The notes beneath the pieces were generated by a model that saw only the letters and a list, made by a program, of their open reading frames with translations, had not been told where the DNA came from and searched no databases. Positions 51,988-64,000 of a DNA stretch of 64,000 nt are shown piece by piece (the first letter of the stretch is position 1; the number at the start of each line of letters is the position of its first letter). Source of the DNA: Nocardioides agri (GTDB taxonomy: Bacteria; Actinomycetota; Actinomycetes; Propionibacteriales; Nocardioidaceae); NCBI RefSeq assembly GCF_013778305.1, contig NZ_JACEIC010000004.1, forward strand, positions 91,491 to 155,490, written 5' to 3'. A program made the position numbers and the translations under genes.

Positions 51988-54900
51988 ATGTCGATCCGCA
52001 CCCGTCGCGCCGCGGCCCTCTTCGCCCTGGTGGTCCTGCTCGTCCCCGGTCTCGCCCAGCTCCCGGCGCTCGCCGCGCCGGGCGCCCCGGCTCCCGGGCC
52101 GGCACCCGCCCCGAGCCGCACTCCCGGCGACCCCGTGGCCGGGCTGCGCGACCTCGACGTACGCGCCGCCGTGGCGCCGACCGCGCTCCAGCGCGAGGCC
52201 GTCGACGGCCTCGGACCGGTGCGGCTGCGCTGGAACGCCGCCGGTACGCCGGCCTCGATCCTGCCGCTCGACGGCTCGCTGGGCGCGGCCCCGGGTGACC
52301 CGGTCACCGCGGCCCGCGCTTGGGTCGCCGCGCACGCCGACGTGCTCGGTCTCGGCGCGGCCCAGGTCACCGGCCTGGAGGTCGTCAACGACCAGCGGTT
52401 CGCCGACTCCGACGCCCACGCGGTGCTGCTCCGGCAGCGCTTCGGCACCCTCGCCCCGGCCACCGGCGGCCTGGTGACGATCGGGATCGCGGACGGCCAG
52501 GTCGCCTACGTCTCGTCCTCGCTCTCGCGGGCGACCGGCGCCCCGGCCGCGAGCACGGTCTCCCCGCTCCAGGGCTGGCTGGCCGCCGCGGCGAACGTCG
52601 GGCTCGCCGTCCCCGCCGGACGGGTCGCCGACATCGTGTCCGCGGTCTCGGGCGGCTGGACCCGCCTCACCGTGCCCGGCTTCCCGCAGGAGCAGACCGT
52701 CCGGCTGCGCGCGCTGCCGATGGCGGACGGCTCGGTCCGGCCGGTGCTCGAGGCCAACGTCGTCCAGGTGCTGGGCGGCAACGCCACGGCCTACCGCGTC
52801 CTCGTGGACGGCGCGACCAAGGACGTGCTGGTGCGGCACAACGCGGTCGACAACGCCATGTTCACCAACGTCTTCCAGGGCACCGTCACCAGCGACCAGT
52901 GCGGAGCCCGGCACGCCTTCGAGCTCGACGACGACCTGACGAAGACGATCACCGCGACCGCGATCGCGGTGCCGACCGACGACGTGACCGTCACCCTCGA
53001 GGGTCCCGGCGGCCTGCACGAGACCCAGGACCTGCTGACCAGCCCCGAGCTCGCCACGTTCTCGTCGACCACGGGCTTCCCCGCCGGCACCTACTCGGTC
53101 CAGGTCTGCCCGTTCGACGACGTGTCCATCACGGTCGGGCAGTACGCCGTGCTCGTGGCGACCAGCGACAGCGGTGCGCCCGAGACCGGTGGGGTGACCA
53201 CCGACCCGCGCTGGCGCTACTTCACCGCCAACCCCGACCTCGGGTCGACCGCGGTCGGCTCGGTGCCGGGCAACTCGGTCGTCGGCTGCTGGACCGACAC
53301 CACGCCCGACTGCACGACGCCCAACGGCCCGCTCGCGACCAACGCCGCCAACGACGGCCCGTGGGACGCGCTGCACGGCGTCCCGACCGCGACGACCGTC
53401 GGCAACAACGCCAACACCCACGAGGCGTGGGCCGACCCGCTGGCCCCGGGCGGCCTCTTCCAGGCGCCGCTGTCGCCGACCCGCGACTACACGACCGAGT
53501 TCACCGACGCGTGGAACGAGTCCGGCTGCGACCCGACCCGGCTCGTGCCGACCGGCAACGACATCGACGCGACCGTCACCAACCTCTTCGTCGCCCACAA
53601 CCGGATGCACGACCACAGCTACTACCTCGGCTTCACCGAGGACAACTACAACCTCCAGCTCGACAACCGGGGCCACGGCGGCGTGCCCGGCGACCAGGAG
53701 ATCGGCAACGCCCAGGCCGGCGCGCTCACCGGCAGCCCGACGTACCTCGGCCGCGACAACGCCAACCAGATCACGCTCAACGACGGCATCCCCGGCATCA
53801 CCAACCAGTACCTCTTCCAGCCGATCGCCGGCTCCTTCTACTCCCCCTGCGCCGACGGCGCGCTCGACATGAGCATCGTCGGCCACGAGTACACCCACGC
53901 GATCAGCAACCGGATGGTCGGCGGCCCCGACGACGGCCTGACCTCCGAGCAGGGCGGCGCGATGGGCGAGTCCTGGGGCGACCTCAACGCGGCGGAGCTG
54001 ATGTTCGCCAACGGCTACTCGAACGGCGCCAGCCCCTGGGTCGTCGGTCCCTACGCGACCGGCAACTCGGTCGCGGGCATCCGCGACTATGCGATCGACC
54101 AGAACCCGCTCAACTACAGCGACTACGGCTTCGACACCACCGGCCCGGAGGTGCACGCCGACGGCGAGATCTGGAACGGCACCCAGTGGGAGGTCCGCCA
54201 GGCGCTGGTGGAGAAGTGGGACGCGCAGTTCCCCTACGACGACGCCGCGCTGCAGAAGGAGTGCGCGGTCGCGCACGGCGCGCAGAGCCCGCTGTCGGCC
54301 AGCCACTGCCCGGGCAACCGGCGCTGGCTGCAGCTGATGTTCGACGCGTTCCTGCTCCAGCAGGGCTCGACGTCGATGCTCGACGCCCGCGACGCGATGA
54401 TCGCCGCGGACCGGATGCGGTTCGGGGGCGAGAACGCCGAGGCGCTCTGGGCGGCGTACGCCCGCCGCGGCATGGGCCGCGACGCCTCGACGCCGGACTC
54501 CGACTCGAGCGAGCCGACGCCGAGCTTCGCGACGCCGACCGGTCCCAACGCGACCGTCACCTTCGCCTCGTCGGGCGCGGGCAGGGTCTACGTCGGCGAC
54601 TACGAGGCCCGGGTGACCCCGGTGGCCGACACCGACCCTGCGACCGGGCTCGGCGCGAGCGCCGAGTTCACCCCCGGCACCTACCGGATGCTCTACGTCT
54701 CCCCCGACCGCGGCTTCCGCCGCTTCGAGCTGACCGTCACCGACGGCTCCGCGCGGACGGTCACGATCGACGACACGCGGCCCAACGTGGCCAGCGCCGC
54801 GGCCGGCGCCACCGTCATCGGCGCGACCGAGGGCTCCCTCAACGCCGAGGCGCTCATCGACGGCACCGAGGCCACCAACTGGGGTGGCGTGACCGCCGAG

Positions 54901-55794
54901 AACGTCGACACCTCGAAGCCCTACGTCGCCGTCGACCTGGCCGGCGACGTGCAGACGATCGACCACGTGCAGGTGAGCGCCCTGCTCACGCCGACCACGG
55001 TCCCCGACAGTGGGCTGCCGCTGGCGCAGGACGACCCGGACTCCGGCTCGCGGTTCACCGCGCTGCGGAAGTTCGAGCTCCGGGCCTGCACCAGTGACTG
55101 CTCCTCCGCCGGGGCCACGTGGACGACGTTCTTCACCTCCGAGGACGACGCCTTCCCCGGCACCCGACCGCGGCCGGTCGCACCCGACCAGACGCTCCGG
55201 GGCTTCGAGGTCCCGCCCACCCGGGCGGCAGCGGTCCGGCTGGTGGCGCTCGAGAACCAGTGCACCGGCAACGACGAGTACGCCGGCGAGCAGGACGAGG
55301 ATCCCAACAACGCCACCGACTGCGCGACCGCCTCCGACCGGGGCACGATCGTGCACGCGGCCGAGCTCCAGGTGTTCGCGGCCGACGCGCCCGCCGGCGG
55401 GTCGACGACCGGTGGCACGGCCACCCCGAGCTCGTCGGCGACGGGCGGCACGGTGACGCCGGGCGCGAAGGCCTCCCCGGGCGCGAAGGCCCCGGCCCGC
55501 ACCGTCACCCGGGTCCAGCTGCCGGACCGGCTGCGCCGGGGCACGCCGGGCATCGCCTCCGTGCGGGTCACCGCCGCCGGGGTCCCCGTCCGCCGGGCAG
55601 GCTCGCTGGTCGTCGTCCGCGACGGCCACCGCTCGACGCACGCGCTCGGCGCGGGCCGGTTCACGCTGCGCCTGCCGCGCTCCCTCGCGCCGGGGCTGCA
55701 CCGGGTCCGGGTGCGCTTCGTGCCGGCCGACCCCACGGCGTACGTGGGCTCCGTCTCACCGGTCGTCGTCTTCCGTGTGACCCGGAGCCGCTGA
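51988..55794 (+). CDS. Secreted M36 (fungalysin-type) metallopeptidase, multidomain
   Basis: A 1268-residue exported protease. It has a signal peptide (about 1-31), an FTP-type propeptide region (to about 380), and an M36 catalytic domain with zinc motif HEYTH (His633, Glu634, His637) and third ligand Glu661 in GESWGDL. A PPC-like part, a discoidin-like segment (about 930-1130), a Ser/Thr/Gly-Ala linker (about 1135-1170) and a C-terminal Ig-like repeat follow. It would digest external protein. It is divergent from glgP and unrelated in function to the flanking glucan genes. Confidence 0.9.
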   Translation: MSIRTRRAAALFALVVLLVPGLAQLPALAAPGAPAPGPAPAPSRTPGDPVAGLRDLDVRAAVAPTALQREAVDGLGPVRLRWNAAGTPASILPLDGSLGAAPGDPVTAARAWVAAHADVLGLGAAQVTGLEVVNDQRFADSDAHAVLLRQRFGTLAPATGGLVTIGIADGQVAYVSSSLSRATGAPAASTVSPLQGWLAAAANVGLAVPAGRVADIVSAVSGGWTRLTVPGFPQEQTVRLRALPMADGSVRPVLEANVVQVLGGNATAYRVLVDGATKDVLVRHNAVDNAMFTNVFQGTVTSDQCGARHAFELDDDLTKTITATAIAVPTDDVTVTLEGPGGLHETQDLLTSPELATFSSTTGFPAGTYSVQVCPFDDVSITVGQYAVLVATSDSGAPETGGVTTDPRWRYFTANPDLGSTAVGSVPGNSVVGCWTDTTPDCTTPNGPLATNAANDGPWDALHGVPTATTVGNNANTHEAWADPLAPGGLFQAPLSPTRDYTTEFTDAWNESGCDPTRLVPTGNDIDATVTNLFVAHNRMHDHSYYLGFTEDNYNLQLDNRGHGGVPGDQEIGNAQAGALTGSPTYLGRDNANQITLNDGIPGITNQYLFQPIAGSFYSPCADGALDMSIVGHEYTHAISNRMVGGPDDGLTSEQGGAMGESWGDLNAAELMFANGYSNGASPWVVGPYATGNSVAGIRDYAIDQNPLNYSDYGFDTTGPEVHADGEIWNGTQWEVRQALVEKWDAQFPYDDAALQKECAVAHGAQSPLSASHCPGNRRWLQLMFDAFLLQQGSTSMLDARDAMIAADRMRFGGENAEALWAAYARRGMGRDASTPDSDSSEPTPSFATPTGPNATVTFASSGAGRVYVGDYEARVTPVADTDPATGLGASAEFTPGTYRMLYVSPDRGFRRFELTVTDGSARTVTIDDTRPNVASAAAGATVIGATEGSLNAEALIDGTEATNWGGVTAENVDTSKPYVAVDLAGDVQTIDHVQVSALLTPTTVPDSGLPLAQDDPDSGSRFTALRKFELRACTSDCSSAGATWTTFFTSEDDAFPGTRPRPVAPDQTLRGFEVPPTRAAAVRLVALENQCTGNDEYAGEQDEDPNNATDCATASDRGTIVHAAELQVFAADAPAGGSTTGGTATPSSSATGGTVTPGAKASPGAKAPARTVTRVQLPDRLRRGTPGIASVRVTAAGVPVRRAGSLVVVRDGHRSTHALGAGRFTLRLPRSLAPGLHRVRVRFVPADPTAYVGSVSPVVVFRVTRSR

Positions 55795-55856
55795 GGGTAT
55801 GAGGCGGAGGCGGCGCACTTGCCGCTTCCCCTCGCCCTCTCGCTAGGTTGGAGTTC

Positions 55857-57850
55857 ATGGTCGGACGAATCCCCATCATGGAGGTCATGCCCGTCGTCGA
55901 CCTCGGCCGCCAGCCGGCCAAGGCGACAGTCGGAGAGCCACTCCCCGTCCGTGCGACCGTGTTCCGCGAGGGACACGACCGGCTCGGGGCGGAGGTCGTG
56001 CTGATCGACCCGCAAGGCCGGCGCCGGGCGCCGGTGCGGATGAGCCAGGAGTCCGATGTCCCCGACCGCTACACCGCGTGGGTGACGCCCGACCAGCCCG
56101 GCGCCTGGACCTTCGAGATCGCCGCCTGGTCGGACCCGGTCGCGACCTGGCAGCACAACGCCGGCGTCAAGGTGCCGGCCGGCGTCGACGTCGACCTGAT
56201 GTTCACCGAGGGTCGGCTGCTGCTCGAGCGGGTGCTCGGCACGCTGGACCCCCGGGACCCCGAGACCAAGCAGGCCACTGCCGTGCTGCGGGCCGGGATC
56301 GAGGCCGCCACCGACACCAAGCGGCCGGCCGCGGCCCGCCTCGCGGCACTCCAGGCGCCCGAGCTGACCCGGGTGCTCGCCGCGCACCCGCTGCGCGAGC
56401 TGCTGACGGTCGAGGGCCCCTACCCGGCGTACGCCGACCGCTCGAAGGCGCTGTTCAGCAGCTGGTACGAGTTCTTCCCGCGCTCGGAGGGTGCGACCAA
56501 GGACCCCCAGACCGGCAAGGTCACCACCGGCTCCTTCGAGACCGCTGCCAAGCGCCTCGACGCGGTCGCCGCGATGGGCTTCGACGTCGTCTACCTGCCG
56601 CCGATCCACCCGATCGGCGAGGTCAACCGCAAGGGCCCCAACAACACCCTCGACCCCGGACCGGACGACACCGGGTCCCCGTGGGCGATCGGGTCCAAGC
56701 ACGGGGGCCACGACGCGATCCACCCCGACCTCGGGACGTTCGACGACTTCGACGCCTTCGTCAGCCGGGCCCGGTCGCTCGGCCTCGAGGTCGCGCTCGA
56801 CCTCGCGCTGCAGGCGGCGCCCGACCACCCGTGGGTGACCAGCCACCCCGAGTGGTTCACCACGCGCGCCGACGGCACGATCGCCTACGCGGAGAACCCG
56901 CCGAAGAAGTACCAGGACATCTACCCGGTCAACTTCGACAACGACCCCAGCGGCATCTGCCAGGAGGTGCTGCGCATCGTCCGGCTCTGGATGTCGCACG
57001 GGGTGCGGATCTTCCGCGTCGACAACCCGCACACCAAGCCGGTGGCGTTCTGGGAGTGGCTGCTCAAGGAGATCCGCCGCACCGACCCCGACGTGCTCTT
57101 CCTCGCCGAGGCGTTCACGCGTCCGGCGATGATGCGCACCCTCGGGGCGATCGGCTTCCAGCAGTCCTACACCTACTTCACCTGGCGCAACGGCAAGAGC
57201 GAGCTCGAGGACTACCTCCTCGAGCTGGCGCACGAGACCGACCACGTGATGCGGCCGAACTTCTTCGTCAACACCCCCGACATCCTCCACGCGTTCCTGC
57301 AGTACGGCGGGCCCGCGGCGTTCAAGATCCGTGCGGTGCTGGCGGCCACCGGGTCGCCGAGCTGGGGCGTCTACTCCGGCTACGAGCTCTACGAGCACGT
57401 GGCGGTCAAGCCCGGCAGCGAGGAGTACCTCGACTCGGAGAAGTACCAGATCCGGATCCGCGACTGGGACGCCGCCGAGCGGGAGGGGCGCACGCTCGCG
57501 CCGTACCTCACCCGGCTCAACGAGATCCGCCGCGCACACCCGGCGCTCCAGCAGCTGCGCAACGTCGCCGTGCACTGGAGCGATGACGACAACGTCCTCG
57601 TGTTCAGCAAGAGCGCGCTGCTCGCCGGCGGGCAGCGCGACACGGTCATCGTGGTGGTCAACCTCGACCCGCACGCGGCCCGCGAGACCACCGTCCACCT
57701 CGACCTCGCCGCGCTCGGGCTCGACGAGCACGCGACGTTCGTGGTGCACGACGAGATCAGCGGCGCGGACTGGACCTGGAACCAGCACAACTACGTCCGG
57801 CTCGATCCCTACCACGAGCCGGCGCACGTGCTGACGGTCAGGAGCGGCCG

Positions 57851-57854
<4 letters not shown>
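55857..57854 (+). CDS. glgE: Alpha-1,4-glucan:maltose-1-phosphate maltosyltransferase
   Basis: A 665-residue GH13_3 enzyme. It transfers maltose from maltose-1-phosphate to growing alpha-glucan. The order is N-domain and S-domain (about 1-200), then catalytic barrel with PPIHPIGEVNRKGPNN, nucleophile Asp in IFRVDNPHTKP, acid Glu in LFLAEAFTRP, and AAPDHPWV. A TAGGTT box lies 7 nt before the ATG at 55857, so it is probably leaderless; an upstream TTG is less likely. It heads glgE-treS-mak-glgB, with each stop overlapping the next start. Confidence 0.96.
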
Positions 57855-59577
<1,723 letters not shown>

Positions 59578-59581
<4 letters not shown>

Positions 59582-61008
59582 CCGAGCACATTTCCCGAGT
59601 GGATCCCGACGTCTTCACCCGCTACCTGGAGCGCACCCGGTGGTTCGGCGGCAAGGGCCGTCCGTTCACCATCGCGTCCGTGCGCCGCATCGGCGCCCTG
59701 CCGCGCACCTCGCAGGACTCCGCCGACGTGGTGATCGACCTCGTCGAGGTCGCCTACGACGACGCCGAGGGCGGCAGCGAGGTCTACCAGGTGCCGATGG
59801 CGTTCTACGAGCACCCCGAGGCCCGCCTCGACCACGCGTTCATCGGGTGGTGGGAGGAGCCGGACCGCGGCTGGGTGCACGCCTACGACGCCCTGCACGA
59901 CCGCGAGTCGATGTACTGCTGGTTGGCCGCCTTTGACCGGGCCGCGCGCGAGGCCGGCGGCAACCTCACCGACGAGAGCGGGCTGCGCTTCCACCGCATC
60001 GGCGAGCACGAGCTCGACCTCGACGCCCACTCCACCCTGTTCTCTGGCGAGCAGTCGAACTCCTCGGTCGCCTTCGGCGAGGACGCGCTGATGAAGGTCT
60101 TCCGCAAGATCACTCCGGGCGTGAACCCCGACATCAGCGTGCACGACGTGCTCACCCGCACCGGGTCGGACCACATCGCGCGGCTCTACGGGTGGCTCGA
60201 CTGGGTCGACGAGGACGAGGACACCACCGTCCAGCTCGCGATGCTCCAGGAGTTCCTGCGCACCGCCAGCGACGGCTGGGACCTCGCGCTCGCCAGCGTG
60301 CGCAACCTCTATGCCGAGGCCGACATCCACGCCCACGAGGCCGGCGGCGACTTCGCCGCCGAGGCCGAGCGGCTGGGCGTCGCCCTGCGCGAGGTGCACG
60401 ACGTGCTCGCCGAGCACTTCCCCGTCGACCGGCTCGACGCGGCCGCCGTGGCCGAGCTCGCCGACGCCATGGACGCGCGGCTGGCCGCCGCGCTCGACGT
60501 GGTCCCCGAGCTGGCCCAGCACGCCGAGGCCCTGCGCACGGCGTACGGACGGCTGCGTGGGCTGGGCGAGGTGGAGGTGCAGCAGATCCACGGCGACCTG
60601 CACCTCGGCCAGACGCTGCGCACCAGCCTGGGCTGGAAGATCGTCGACTTCGAGGGCGAGCCGGCCAAGCCGCTCGTCGAGCGGCTGAAGCCCGACTCCC
60701 GGTGGCGCGACGTCGCCGGCATGCTGCGCTCCTTCGACTACGTCCCGCACGTCGTCGAGCGGCAGTTCGCCGAGGACCAGCCCGACGGCGCCGGCCAGCG
60801 CGCCTACCGGGCCGAGGAGTGGGCGCACCGCAACCGCAACCACTTCCTCTCGGCGTACGCCGGCGGCGAGCTCAGCGATGCCCAGCAGGTGCTGCTGGAG
60901 GCCTATGTCGCCGACAAGGCCGTGTACGAGACCGTGTACGAGACGCGCAACCGTCCGACCTGGGTGGGGATCCCGCTCGAGGCCGTGGCGAGGATCGGAG
61001 CGGCATGA
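59578..61008 (+). CDS. mak: Maltokinase
   Basis: A 476-residue kinase of the Pep2/Mak type. It has an N-terminal cap domain (TRWFGGKGRPFTIASV), ATP-lobe LMKVFRK, and a phosphotransferase catalytic loop HGDLHLGQTL with metal site IVDFEGEPAKPL. It phosphorylates maltose to maltose-1-phosphate, the GlgE donor. The GTG at 59578 overlaps the treS stop, and its own stop overlaps the glgB ATG. A longer upstream frame is a shadow of treS. Confidence 0.94.
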
Positions 61009-63209
61009 GCAAGAGCAAGTCCCCCACCGTCCTGACGGTCGACCCCGCCGAGCTCAGCCAGGTGGCGCACGGCGAGCACGGCAACCCGCACGGCGTGCTC
61101 GGCCCGCACCCGCACGACGGCGCGGTGACCGTCCGCGTCCTCAAGCCGCTGGCGGCCCGCGTCGCCGTGCGCTGGGAGGGTGGCGAGGCCGAGCTGACCC
61201 ACGAGCACGAGGGCATCTGGGTCGGGGTGATCCCGCTGCCCGACGTGCCCGACTACCGCGTGTCGGTCAGCTACGGGCCCGACGAGCACGTGATCGACGA
61301 CCCCTACCGCTTCCTGCCGACGCTCGGCGAGGTCGACCTGCACCTGATCAACGAGGGTCGCCACGAGCAGCTCTGGGAGGTGCTGGGCGCTCGGGTGCAC
61401 CACTACCCCGGCGCGCTCGGCCCGGTGACCGGCACGTCGTTCGCGGTCTGGGCGCCCAACGCCCGCGCGCTGCGCATCAAGGCCGACTTCAACAGCTGGG
61501 ACGGCCGCGAGCACCCGATGCGGCAGCTCGGCACCTCCGGGGTGTGGGAGCTCTTCGTGCCCGGGGTGGGCAGTGGCGCGGCGTACAAGTTCGTGATCCT
61601 CGGCCCCGACGGGCAGTGGCGGGAGAAGGCCGACCCGATGGCGGCCTGGGCCGAGAAGCCGGCCGACACCGCCTCGAAGGTCTTCGAGTCCTCCTACGAG
61701 TGGGGCGACGACGCCTGGCAGACCGCGCGGCCCGGCCGCTCCGCCGTCGCCGAGCCGATGAGCATCTACGAGATGCACCTCGGGTCGTGGAAGAAGCACC
61801 CCGACGGGCGCTACTGGTCGTGGGCCGAGCTCGCCGACGAGCTCCCGGCGTACCTCGCCGACCTCGGCTTCACCCACGTCGAGCTGATGCCGGTCATGCA
61901 GCACCCGTTCGGCGGCTCGTGGGGCTACCACGTCACCTCGTACTTCGCGCCGGACTCGCGCTTCGGCGACCCCGACGGCTTCCGGCTCCTCGTCGACCGG
62001 CTGCACCAGGCCGGCATCGGCGTCATCCTCGACTGGGTGCCCGGTCACTTCGCGACCGACGAGTGGGCGCTGGCCCGGTTCGACGGCACGCCGCTCTACG
62101 AGGACCCGAACCCGCAGCGCGGCTGGCACGCGGAGTGGGGCTCCCACATCTTCAACTTCGGCCGCCGCGAGGTGCGCAACTACCTCTACGCCAACGCGGT
62201 CTACTGGCTCGAGGAGTTCCACGCCGACGGCCTGCGGGTCGACGGCGTCGCGTCGATGCTCTACCTCGACTACGCCCGCAAGGACGGCGAGTGGACGCCC
62301 AACGTGCACGGCGGGCGCGAGAACCTCGAGGCCGTGCAGTTCCTGCAGGAGATGAACGCGACCGTCTACAAGCGGGTGCCGGGCGTCACCACGATCGCCG
62401 AGGAGTCGACGTCGTGGCCGGGCGTCACCCAGCCGACGTCGGCCGACGGCCTGGGCTTCGGCTTCAAGTGGAACATGGGCTGGATGCACGACACGCTCGA
62501 CTATCTCGCGCACGAGCCGGTGCACCGCGCCTACCACCACGGTGAGATGACGTTCTCGCTCGTCTACGCGTTCTCCGAGAACTTCGTGCTGCCGATCAGC
62601 CACGACGAGGTCGTGCACGGCAAGGGCTCGCTGCTGCGCAAGATGCCCGGCGATCGCTGGCAGCAGCTCGCCAACCTGCGCGCCTACCTCGGGTTCATGT
62701 GGGCCCACCCGGGCAAGCAGCTGCTCTTCATGGGCTGCGAGCTCGGCCAGGAGTCGGAGTGGGCGGAGTCGCGCGAGCTCGACTGGTGGCTGCTCGACCA
62801 CCCCGAGCACCGCGGGGTCTCCTCGCTCGTGCGCGATCTCAACGCGGCGTACGTCGGCTCGCCGGCCGTCTGGGAGCGCGACCACGACCCCGCCGGCTTC
62901 CAGTGGATCGACGCCAACGACGCGGGCCGCAACATCTTCACGTTCATCCGCCGCGGCACCGGCGAGAGCCCCGACGTGGTGTGCGTGTCGAACTTCGCCG
63001 CGGTCCCGCACGACGACTACCGGATCGGGCTCCCCGCCGCCGGCGAGTGGGAGGAGATCCTCAACACCGACGCCGAGTCCTACGCCGGCTCCGGGGTCGG
63101 CAACCTCGGCTCCGTCACGGCCGTCGACGGCGAGTGGTCGGGGCAGCCGGCGCACGCCACGATCGTCGTACCGCCGCTGGCGACGGTGTGGTTCCGGCTG
63201 CGTCGCTGA
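61005..63209 (+). CDS. glgB: 1,4-alpha-glucan branching enzyme
   Basis: A 734-residue GH13_9 enzyme. Two N-terminal CBM48-like domains (HGNPHGVLGPHP; FAVWAPNARALRIKADFNSW) are followed by the barrel with HPFGGSWGYH, nucleophile Asp in LRVDGVASMLYLDY, acid Glu in TIAEESTSWPG and the ISHDEVVHGKGSL motif. It adds alpha-1,6 branches to glucan made by GlgE. The ATG at 61005 overlaps the mak stop (ATGA). It completes the GlgE-pathway operon. Confidence 0.97.
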   Translation: MSKSKSPTVLTVDPAELSQVAHGEHGNPHGVLGPHPHDGAVTVRVLKPLAARVAVRWEGGEAELTHEHEGIWVGVIPLPDVPDYRVSVSYGPDEHVIDDPYRFLPTLGEVDLHLINEGRHEQLWEVLGARVHHYPGALGPVTGTSFAVWAPNARALRIKADFNSWDGREHPMRQLGTSGVWELFVPGVGSGAAYKFVILGPDGQWREKADPMAAWAEKPADTASKVFESSYEWGDDAWQTARPGRSAVAEPMSIYEMHLGSWKKHPDGRYWSWAELADELPAYLADLGFTHVELMPVMQHPFGGSWGYHVTSYFAPDSRFGDPDGFRLLVDRLHQAGIGVILDWVPGHFATDEWALARFDGTPLYEDPNPQRGWHAEWGSHIFNFGRREVRNYLYANAVYWLEEFHADGLRVDGVASMLYLDYARKDGEWTPNVHGGRENLEAVQFLQEMNATVYKRVPGVTTIAEESTSWPGVTQPTSADGLGFGFKWNMGWMHDTLDYLAHEPVHRAYHHGEMTFSLVYAFSENFVLPISHDEVVHGKGSLLRKMPGDRWQQLANLRAYLGFMWAHPGKQLLFMGCELGQESEWAESRELDWWLLDHPEHRGVSSLVRDLNAAYVGSPAVWERDHDPAGFQWIDANDAGRNIFTFIRRGTGESPDVVCVSNFAAVPHDDYRIGLPAAGEWEEILNTDAESYAGSGVGNLGSVTAVDGEWSGQPAHATIVVPPLATVWFRLRR

Positions 63210-63225
63210 TGGCTAGTCTTACGGC

Positions 63226-63987
63226 GTGACCCAGCAGACCACCACCGTGACCACCGTCGCGGAGGGCGTCGCCCGGATCTCCTGGAGCACCGACGAGCCG
63301 ATCGACGTGGTGCGGCACAGCGTGGTCGCGGCGCTCGCCGACCACGCCCGCGTCGAGGCCCTGGTCGACCCCGACGACGAGGGTGCGCAGCGCACCGCGA
63401 CGTGGTCCGGGCTGCGCCGTGAGGGCGTGATGCGCGGGGTCACCGTCGACGGCTCCCAGGTCGACCGGATCGTCTACGCGCGGCTGGCCACCGACACCCC
63501 GCTCCAGGAGCCGGAGGGCTTCCGGGCACTGCTCAACTCCTTCCTGCCCCGCAAGCGCGCCATCGGGCAGATGCTGCTGCGCGACCAGGACGGCCGGGTC
63601 CTCCTCTGCAACCTCACCTACAAGACCGACTGGGACCTCCCCGGCGGCGTGGTCGAGGTCAACGAGTCGCCGCGCGAGGCCGTCGGCCGGGAGATCCAGG
63701 AGGAGCTCGGCCTCGACATCCCCGCCGGCGCGCTCGTGCTCACCGACTGGCTGCCGGCGTGGAGCGGCTGGGACGACGCGCTCTGCCTGGTCTTCGACGG
63801 CGGCACGCACGACGCCGCGCTCACCGACGCGATCGTGCGCGAGACCCGCGAGATCCGGACCGCGGAGTTCTGCACCATCGACCAGGTCCGCGAGCGCTGC
63901 GCCGACTTCACCGCCCGCCGCATCGAGTCGGCGCTGGCGAACCTCGCAGGCGGCAGCGGTCCGGCGTACACCGAGTCGGGGCGCTGA
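63226..63987 (+). CDS. NUDIX hydrolase
   Basis: A 253-residue protein. An N-terminal region of about 105 residues of unknown role is followed by a NUDIX domain with the box running from Gly140/141 to Gly162 (GGVVEVNESPREAV, then GREIQEELG). It hydrolyses a nucleoside-diphosphate-linked substrate, not predictable here. A TAGTCT box lies 6 nt before the GTG, so it has its own leaderless promoter despite following glgB by 16 bp. A 13-bp direct repeat (GAGTCGGGGCGCT twice) overlaps the stop codon at the window end. Confidence 0.85.
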   Translation: MTQQTTTVTTVAEGVARISWSTDEPIDVVRHSVVAALADHARVEALVDPDDEGAQRTATWSGLRREGVMRGVTVDGSQVDRIVYARLATDTPLQEPEGFRALLNSFLPRKRAIGQMLLRDQDGRVLLCNLTYKTDWDLPGGVVEVNESPREAVGREIQEELGLDIPAGALVLTDWLPAWSGWDDALCLVFDGGTHDAALTDAIVRETREIRTAEFCTIDQVRERCADFTARRIESALANLAGGSGPAYTESGR

Positions 63988-64000
63988 GTCGGGGCGCTGA

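Noticed and set aside
51787..55701. A 1304-codon minus-strand frame antisense to the M36 peptidase
   Set aside because: Val/Gly/Arg-rich composition without motifs; the peptidase frame carries HEYTH, a signal peptide and ordered domains.

Overview
The window is a contiguous stretch of very GC-rich chromosome with strong G/C third-position bias and frequent GTG starts. Many translation starts sit 6-7 nt after a TAnnnT box, as expected for leaderless mRNAs. Gene content and order (lepA / rpsT-holA-comEC-comEA, furA-katG, proA-nadD-rsfS, GlgE-pathway operon) point to an actinobacterium, most likely Nocardioides or a close relative in the Propionibacteriales. That assignment is inferred from content and was not searched. 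There is no prophage, IS element or CRISPR array, and no gap longer than 300 bases lacks a gene.

Layout. 0-5.6 kb: an acyl-CoA ligase cut by the window edge, a MOSC protein, two aminoglycoside-phosphotransferase-fold kinases, a membrane protein with its own winged-helix regulator, and lepA. 5.7-15.2 kb: rpsT, holA, comEC, comEA, a DegV protein, an AAA+ ATPase and leuS. Upstream of leuS is an unannotated 8-codon leader peptide with three consecutive Leu codons, followed by an intrinsic terminator. 15.4-22.9 kb is a metabolic stretch: SDR, beta-carbonic anhydrase, AraC regulator divergent from a Baeyer-Villiger-type monooxygenase, vanadium haloperoxidase, VOC protein, and a FadD19-like acyl-CoA synthetase with a KstR-type operator.

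22.9-32.7 kb holds the most novel-looking unit. Five short transcription units encode small membrane, DUF6325, SHOCT, DUF1269 and CYTH proteins and a P-type ATPase that lacks classical Ca2+ ligands; they lie beside a large MalT/LAL-type LuxR activator. Each unit is preceded by the same compound motif, CACCCC-N4-GGGGTG-N9-CACCCG. One copy is fully symmetric and sits between two divergent units. I read this as an uncharacterised regulon.

32.8-37.6 kb: furA-katG with a perfect 13-bp inverted repeat at furA, then an ECF sigma/anti-sigma pair. The pair's promoter motif recurs with identical spacing before a secreted protein gene. 37.6-49 kb: tRNA-Ala(GGC), a structured intergenic region, phosphatase-rsfS-nadD, a 48-aa membrane protein, proA, a lysyl-oxidase-like protein, a ClC protein, etfBA, and enoyl-CoA hydratase. 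47-64 kb is dominated by alpha-glucan/trehalose metabolism. glgX and glgP converge, and glgE-treS-mak-glgB form a tightly overlapping operon (trehalose to maltose to maltose-1-phosphate to linear, then branched glucan) followed by a NUDIX gene. A secreted M36 metallopeptidase lies between glgP and glgE.
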